From assembly GCA_033398695.1 (NCBI GenBank), contig CM065804.1, positions 48,639,501 through 48,703,500 of the forward strand: 64,000 nt of DNA, in the 5' to 3' direction. The notes below the pieces were generated by a model. It saw only the letters and a list, made by a program, of their open reading frames with translations. It did no database searches and was not told where the DNA came from. The stretch is from Orobanche coerulescens (Eukaryota; Streptophyta; Magnoliopsida; Lamiales; Orobanchaceae). The position numbers and the translations under genes are program-made. Below, in pieces: positions 59,015-64,000 of the stretch (the stretch's first letter is position 1; every line of letters begins with the position of its first letter).

Positions 59015-60965
59015 TGTTGGGATTCGGTGATAAAAATCGAATTACGCAGCGGAAAATAAACCGGTCCAACCGGATAAAACCAAACCCCAAAAATAGACCG
59101 ATCAAGCATCATATAAATGAATATAAATAACAAGGATGAAAAACAAAGAATACTTACCCTCGTAGTCCTTTGATAATATAATCTTCGAAGGAAAAACCAG
59201 AGCAAGCCTTTTCTCGATTACCGACACGAGCACGGATCCAATTCGTTGTAGCTTGTTTGAATGATCCAACACTGAAAATGCCGAATGTCTCTACTTCACA
59301 CGCGTCGGATATTGATCGGAAAAATAGTATGTCAATTCGTTCTCAAAGAACACGGCTAGGAATCGACACAATATTTTTCTTCTCTTCTCTTCTTCCATTT
59401 CTTTCTCTCTAAGATGAACCAAGAAATTGAAGAAATTATTTCTCTTCCTCACCAATATATCTCACGGCTGATGTTATGTGTGTGTGTGTGTGTGTTTATT
59501 TCACAAGTCATGTTCAAAACAAAGACAAACACACCATTTTTATATAACTAATGAGATAATATTATGAGATATGGAATCTTATCCCAAGTCATTATCATTT
59601 GCCATATAAAATACACTTCACATGTTAGAAAGTAACATGGAATGTGTGGAGAAGGTGAGGGGGCGGCCCACTTGGTATTAGGTGAGAAAACAAGCCGAGC
59701 CACTCGGTTCGTATACCGGACATTCGCGTGTCTAGTCCGTTAAATACACTTCGTTTTATCCCAAATGTATTTATACTTAATTAATTAATCTAATTAATTA
59801 ATTTTATCAAATACAAAATTATAATAATATATTTCTAAGAAATAATAATTTATGAATTAAATTAATTACCCGGTAATTCATTTCAATTCACTTGACCGCA
59901 TGATTTATCAAATAAATCAAATTAGATATTTAATATCCAATATTAATGAAGAGATAATAAATACATATTTATCCATCCAATATCCTTGTGCGCAACTCCG
60001 TAGGTCCGTCTTAGTCGGCAATGGGAGGAACCAAGGAGTACAGGTAACACTTAGCCAGTCTAGTGCTTCGTACCGTAACCCAACTAATAATGAATGATCG
60101 GATCATTCCAAAACCATTATGTCGTGAATACCGTATACATATAAACCCTTCAATCATATGTACCGGTCAAGTATAAGGGTCACGGTAAAGTCAAACCCTA
60201 CTGTAACTTGACTCTATGCTTTCTGTTAATGCAAACTGGGATCATCGAGCTCTCGTGTATCAAATACAACTAGCTCTAAATGCTTTGGCCAAAGACTTAT
60301 AATCTCATTTTCCATTAACCGCAGAGGACATTTACCTGCTCACTTACAGGAGAAAGAATTCTATCTTTGTATTCAGTAGAGACTGCTACTTGCCCACTAA
60401 GTTGCATTTCGAGGTTGACCCCACACACCGGCGATTGGATCGAACTACTCTAATGACTAACTTAATGTCACAAGCACATATCCTACTGAAACCTCAAGTC
60501 AAAGGTCCACGTATACCTATCACAACCTTTCGATCCAGTCATTGACAATCCCTGAGTGATATCAATGTGAACGAATCGAGGTGAGTCGTGTTCGAGTATA
60601 CAAATCTCACCAGCATACCTATAACGTGTGCTCCCACTAACCCTTAGTGAATACCGGCACTTTATATGTCAAAGTACACGTTATACAAGTCTTGTCTAAA
60701 CTTATTGCCTAGTTAAGTTTTATTGACTTGCAAACGAGTTAAGCATTCGAGCTCTAAACACTTCTAGTGCCTATCTCCTTATCTCCATAAGGAGTAGAAT
60801 GTTTGCTCTAAAATGCAAGGACTATTATTTTATATACCAAATCACAATGCCAGTGATATACAATAATATAGAAATAATTATTGCCTTGTTAAATATTCAT
60901 ATATACAATACATATGCTCACACTCTCTCATCCTTTGAGTGGCATTCGAGGGCATATCCCTAACA
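59015..60965 (-). repeat. Element M: 3' LTR
   Basis: TGTTGGGATT...ATCCCTAACA, 1951 bp. A (GT)n run at about 59477-59494 sits at the place of the (AC)n run in the D LTR. The ATTAGATAT hairpin is partly lost (about 59921). Confidence 0.9.
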
Positions 60966-61790
60966 ATCTCCCACTTGCACTCAATGCCACAAACTATGGT
61001 ATCTAATACCCATACTCTCCAGATGTCTCTCTAAGGCCTTCTGAGATAGTGGCTTGGTAAGCGGATCAGCAACGTTATTTGCTGTGTCTACTCTCTGCAG
61101 TATAATATTTCCTTCCTGAACCATTTCTCTCACAAAATGATATTTTCTCGCAATATGTTCGGTATTGTGGTGAGCCCTAGGCTCCTTAGCCTATGCAACA
61201 GCTCCGTCGTTGTCACAAAAAAGCGTCACGGGCTTCTCTGCATTAGGAACCACTTGAAGTTCCTCAGTGAACTTCTTAATCCAAAAAGCTTCTTTAGCAG
61301 CCTCCGTGGCTGCCTGATATTAGGCTTGACATGTGGATATAGCAGTCGAAATTTGCTTGGCACTTCTCTAAGAAACTGCCCCACCATTCAGAGTGAAGAT
61401 ATACCCTGATGTGGACATCTGAGCATCCATGTCTCCCGAAAAATCTGAGTCTGTATAGCCCATCACTCTAATTTCTCCACCGCCGTATGTAAGAACCAAG
61501 TCTTGAGTCCTCCTTATGTACTTAAGAATGTTATTTACAGCAGTCCAATATTCCTGTCCTGGATTTGACTAAAACCGACTTACTACGCTCACAGCATAGG
61601 CAATGTCTGGTCTAGTGCAAATCATAGCGTATATGAGGCTACCTACTGCCGAAGCATAGGGCACCTTACTCATTTCCTTTCTGTCTTCCTCACTTTGAGG
61701 ACACATCTCTTAGGAAAGTTTTGCACCATGTTGCATAGGAAGGAACCCTCTTTTAGAATCTTCCATCCTAAATCGCTTCAGGATCTTTTC
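60966..61790 (-). pseudogene. Element M: RNase H and adjoining RT fragment
   Basis: Minus-strand copia RNase H closely parallel to D: motifs FCDNDGAVA, EPRAHHNTEHI, ADPLTKPLSE. Stops have replaced conserved codons, including TAA for glutamate in TCQAEYQAA and TAG within the segment after DNDGAVA. The homologous frame continues to RT codons near 61790, where transposon N and a local deletion interrupt it. Confidence 0.8.
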
Positions 61791-61792
61791 TA

Positions 61793-61817
61793 CAGTAGAA
61801 ACTCTATAATATAATAC
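61793..61817 (+). repeat. Left terminal inverted repeat of N
   Basis: Starts CAGTAGAAACTC and pairs with 63945-63969. Transposase-binding sites are expected in and beside the terminal repeats. Confidence 0.85.
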
Positions 61818-62133
61818 ACTTGGGACCACCAAAATTTATTAGTTAAAAGAGTTATTAATTAATCAATAAATTAATAATTATTAATTTATATATTAATTAA
61901 TATTTTATTGATTTATAGTAGAATACTTAGTTTACAAACACCTTTCAAGCCTCCACTTAATTATTGTATACAATGCATGTATATCAAATGAACGGCCCAA
62001 TTTGAAAGAAACCTTCAATCTCCCACCTTATTATGCTTCTTGTGTTCAATGTATCACTTTATGGACATTAAAAATATTTTCTATATAAATACAAGATCAA
62101 AATAGGTTAACACAAACAAATCATACACACAAC

Positions 62134-63781
62134 ATGGCTTCCTATCTTAAAGGTATGAAAAAAACAACAATGACAGATAAGATTCAAAGAGCATTATGCA
62201 AGCAGAACAAGGATAATCCAAGTCTCACTCAAAAGCAATTGCAAGAATGGGTTCATAGTAACTATGGTTTGCAGGTGAGTCAAGCGACAATATCGAATAC
62301 AGTTAAGCGTTCTTTAGAGTATCTCTCACTTGCTCCCGAAAGATGCGATGTTAAGCGACACAAACCGGCAAAATTTCCTGACCTAGAAAAATCTCTCTAT
62401 GAATGGATTCTTCAATATCAAGAACATGTGAATATGATAGGTGAACTAATCATCGAGAAGGCGAAAAAGTTTATGAAAGATATGTATCCAGTAGATACTC
62501 CAGACTTTACTTTTTCTATTGGTTGGCTTGGAAAGTTCAAAGCAAGATATGGAATTAAAAATTTCCGGCGTTTCGGAGAGAGTGGATCTGTTGAAATGGA
62601 GGGCCTGAAGGACAAATTAAAATTCATAAGATACAAAGTTGATCAGTTTGAAATGAAAGACATCTTTAATATGGATGAAACAGGTTTGCTTTTTTATTAT
62701 TTTATTTTATATTTTGTACTTTAGTGATGTAATTATTTACATGTTTTGATCTTAAACAGGTTTGTTTTTTAGACTTCAACCGGATCATTCCCTTGCAACA
62801 ATGCAGCTTGAATGGAAAAAACAAGACAAGGAAAGACTAACTGTTGCTATTTGCTGTAATGAGGACGGTTCGGAAAAACTTCCTTTATGGATTATTGGGA
62901 AATATGCTAAACCAAGGTGCTTCAAGAATGTAAACTTGAAGAGTCTGAACTGTGAGTACCGTGCTAACAAACGAGCTTGGATGACTGGTGTGTTATTTGA
63001 AGAATATGTTCTCCAACTTGATAAAAAAATGGTTGAAAGAAAAATTCTCTTGATTGTGGATAATTTCCCTGCTCATCCAAAAATTATTGAAGGATTACGA
63101 AATGTTGAATTATTTTTTTTGCCACCAAACACAACTTCAAAAATTCAACCTTGTGACGCGGGGATGATACGAGCTTTTAAGATGCATTATCGTCGTCAAT
63201 TTTATAGAAGTCTTTTGGAGGGTTATGAATTAGGGGTTCCAAATCCAGCAAAAATAAATGTATTAGATGCAATGAATCTTGCAATTTCAGCATGGACTAT
63301 GGATGTTCGTGCAAATACAATTGCGAACTGCTTTCGTCATTGTAAACTTTGATCAACAGATAACATGACTTTTGAGAACTCAGATGAAGGTGGTGAAAGC
63401 ACTCAAGAACTCCAGAATTTGATCAAAGAGTTGGGTTATCGCAATGCAATGGATGTCGAAGATGTTCTGACTCACCCATAAGAAAATGTATTTGCACAGT
63501 TGTTGACTGATGAAGAAATTATTGAAAGCGTTATTGGAATTAATAAAGATGATATCGATGAAGAAGATGATGAAAGTTCTACAATGGAGCCCCCTTCGCG
63601 AAACGAAGCTATTAAAGCTGCAATCACATTGAACAATTTCTTGTTGAGCTATGAGAAAACAACACCAGAAGTTCTTACCATGCTAAGGAAAATTAGAGGA
63701 TTCAAGGGGAAATTGATTTCAACAAAAAACAAAAGACAATTGAGTCATTTTTCAAGAAACCATCATAAATCATTCATGTAA
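62134..63781 (+). pseudogene. Pogo-like transposase, two exons, two nonsense codons
   Basis: Exon 1 is 62134-62683, GT-AG intron 62684-62759 (76 bp), exon 2 is 62760-63781; together 523 codons plus stop. The start ATG lies in AACATGGC, a good plant context. Order: N-terminal CENP-B/Psq-type helix-turn-helix (TQKQLQEWVHSNYGLQVSQATIS, residues about 32-55), a CENP-B-type second DNA-binding domain (about 85-150), then the DDE_1 catalytic domain. The catalytic aspartates are in NMDETG (181), LIVDNFPAHP (284) and CDAGMIRAF (316), spacing DD31D. TGA at 63350-63352 and TAA at 63479-63481 interrupt exon 2 after the catalytic core, in phase. The core is intact, so a truncated protein might still form. 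Confidence 0.92.
62684..62759 (+). other. Intron of the N transposase
   Basis: GTTTGC...TTAAACAG, 76 bp, T-rich. The splice joins ACAG to GTTTG so that the split glycine codon of NMDETG is completed and the next residues read LFFRLQPD, the usual continuation in this family. Reading through gives an early stop. Confidence 0.88.
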
Positions 63782-63944
63782 TATGCTATATATAAGGAAT
63801 TATTAATTTATATTTTATATGGGGTCTAAAGAAATTATCAAAAATATATTATCTTATAATTTTAGTGAATTATTAATTTAGCACCCTATCCCCGAGTCGG
63901 GACCGGCAAAAAATATTATCTTAGAGAGTTTATTAAATAATCGA

Positions 63945-63969
63945 GTATTAATTTATCGAGTTTCTACTG
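63945..63969 (-). repeat. Right terminal inverted repeat of N
   Basis: Reverse complement starts CAGTAGAAACTCGATAA; TA duplication follows. Confidence 0.85.
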
Positions 63970-63971
63970 TA

Positions 63972-64000
63972 ATATTAAGAACGCAATTTTGCTCCCACTA
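63972..64000 (-). pseudogene. Element M: RT codons right of N
   Basis: AAGAACGCAATTTTGCTCCCACTA matches 16896-16918 of C (the codons beside the YVDD motif), showing that M continues beyond the window. About 175 bp that should lie between 61790 and here are missing. Confidence 0.8.

Larger units (their letters stand above)
61793..63969 (+). mobile_element. Element N: pogo/Lemi1-like DNA transposon, 2177 bp
   Basis: Flanked by TA on both sides (61791-61792, 63970-63971). The ends are inverted repeats: CAGTAGAAACTCTATAA on the left and, reversed, CAGTAGAAACTCGATAA on the right, about 22 of 25 positions alike. They resemble the ends of the plant Emigrant/Lemi1 group (CAGTA.AACTCTATAA pattern, family knowledge). 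Encodes one transposase in the same orientation. AT-rich subterminal regions of about 340 and 190 bp carry no other gene. Confidence 0.92.
59015..64000 (-). mobile_element. Element M: copia element on the minus strand, right end outside window
   Basis: In plus sense: 3' LTR 59015-60965, PPT, RNase H and part of RT (60966-61790), interrupted by transposon N, then RT codons resume at 63972. Same family as C, and closer to D by its LTR. Confidence 0.85.

Noticed and set aside
62134..63781. Host gene with CENP-B/jerky-like domains
   Set aside because: It lies between terminal inverted repeats with TA duplication inside a copia element and carries nonsense codons, so it is a transposase.

Overview
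The window looks like plant nuclear DNA from a gene-poor, heterochromatic stretch. I find no host gene, tRNA, rRNA or CRISPR array. Almost every base can be placed in nested transposable elements: chromodomain (Tekay/Del-like) Ty3-gypsy elements, Ty1-copia elements, and one pogo/Lemi1-like DNA transposon. The plant call rests on the iMet-type primer-binding sites (TGGTATCAGAGC / TGGTATCGGAGC), the chromovirus double zinc knuckle and chromodomain, the copia families, and the Emigrant/Lemi1-type terminal repeats. The species cannot be named from the sequence. Element letters A-O below are mine.

Left nest (1-40117). F (copia, +) is broken by D (copia, +). D is broken by O (copia, -) at 23904/23905 and by E (gypsy, +) at 24905-34647. 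O holds C (copia, -, complete, 13963-23401, TSD TAGTA) and B (gypsy, -, 5783-12950 visible). B is broken by A (gypsy, +, 1-5782 visible). The order of insertion is therefore F, D, O, B, A, five levels deep, with C and E as side branches.

Middle (40118-43880): a truncated SIRE-like copia on the minus strand (G), the 3' end of another on the plus strand (H), an unassigned stretch, and a fragment of a B-related LTR (I).

Right nest (43881-64000). J (gypsy, +, non-autonomous) carries K (gypsy, -, complete at 45711-54284, gag only, TSD GTGTT) in its 5' LTR and L (LTR start) in its 3' LTR. L is broken by M (copia, -). M is broken by N, a 2177-bp pogo-like transposon with terminal inverted repeats, TA duplication, and a two-exon DDD transposase stopped by two nonsense codons.

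No element seen here is coding-intact. E, C, F, D, M and N carry stops, frameshifts or deletions. B, K and J lack most or all of pol.

The most interesting signal is shared structure in the LTRs. Eight elements (gypsy A, B, E, J, K and L; copia H and O) carry arrays of 12-bp palindromes fitting TWRCGNNCGYWA. The centre and flanks differ by family: TAGCGCACGCTA, TTACGGCCGTAA or TTACGTACGTTA. Inside a cluster the palindromes usually start exactly 23 bp apart (range about 21-24). In seven of the eight the array lies just upstream of a recognisable TATA box. This looks like a common phased cis-element used by unrelated LTR promoters.
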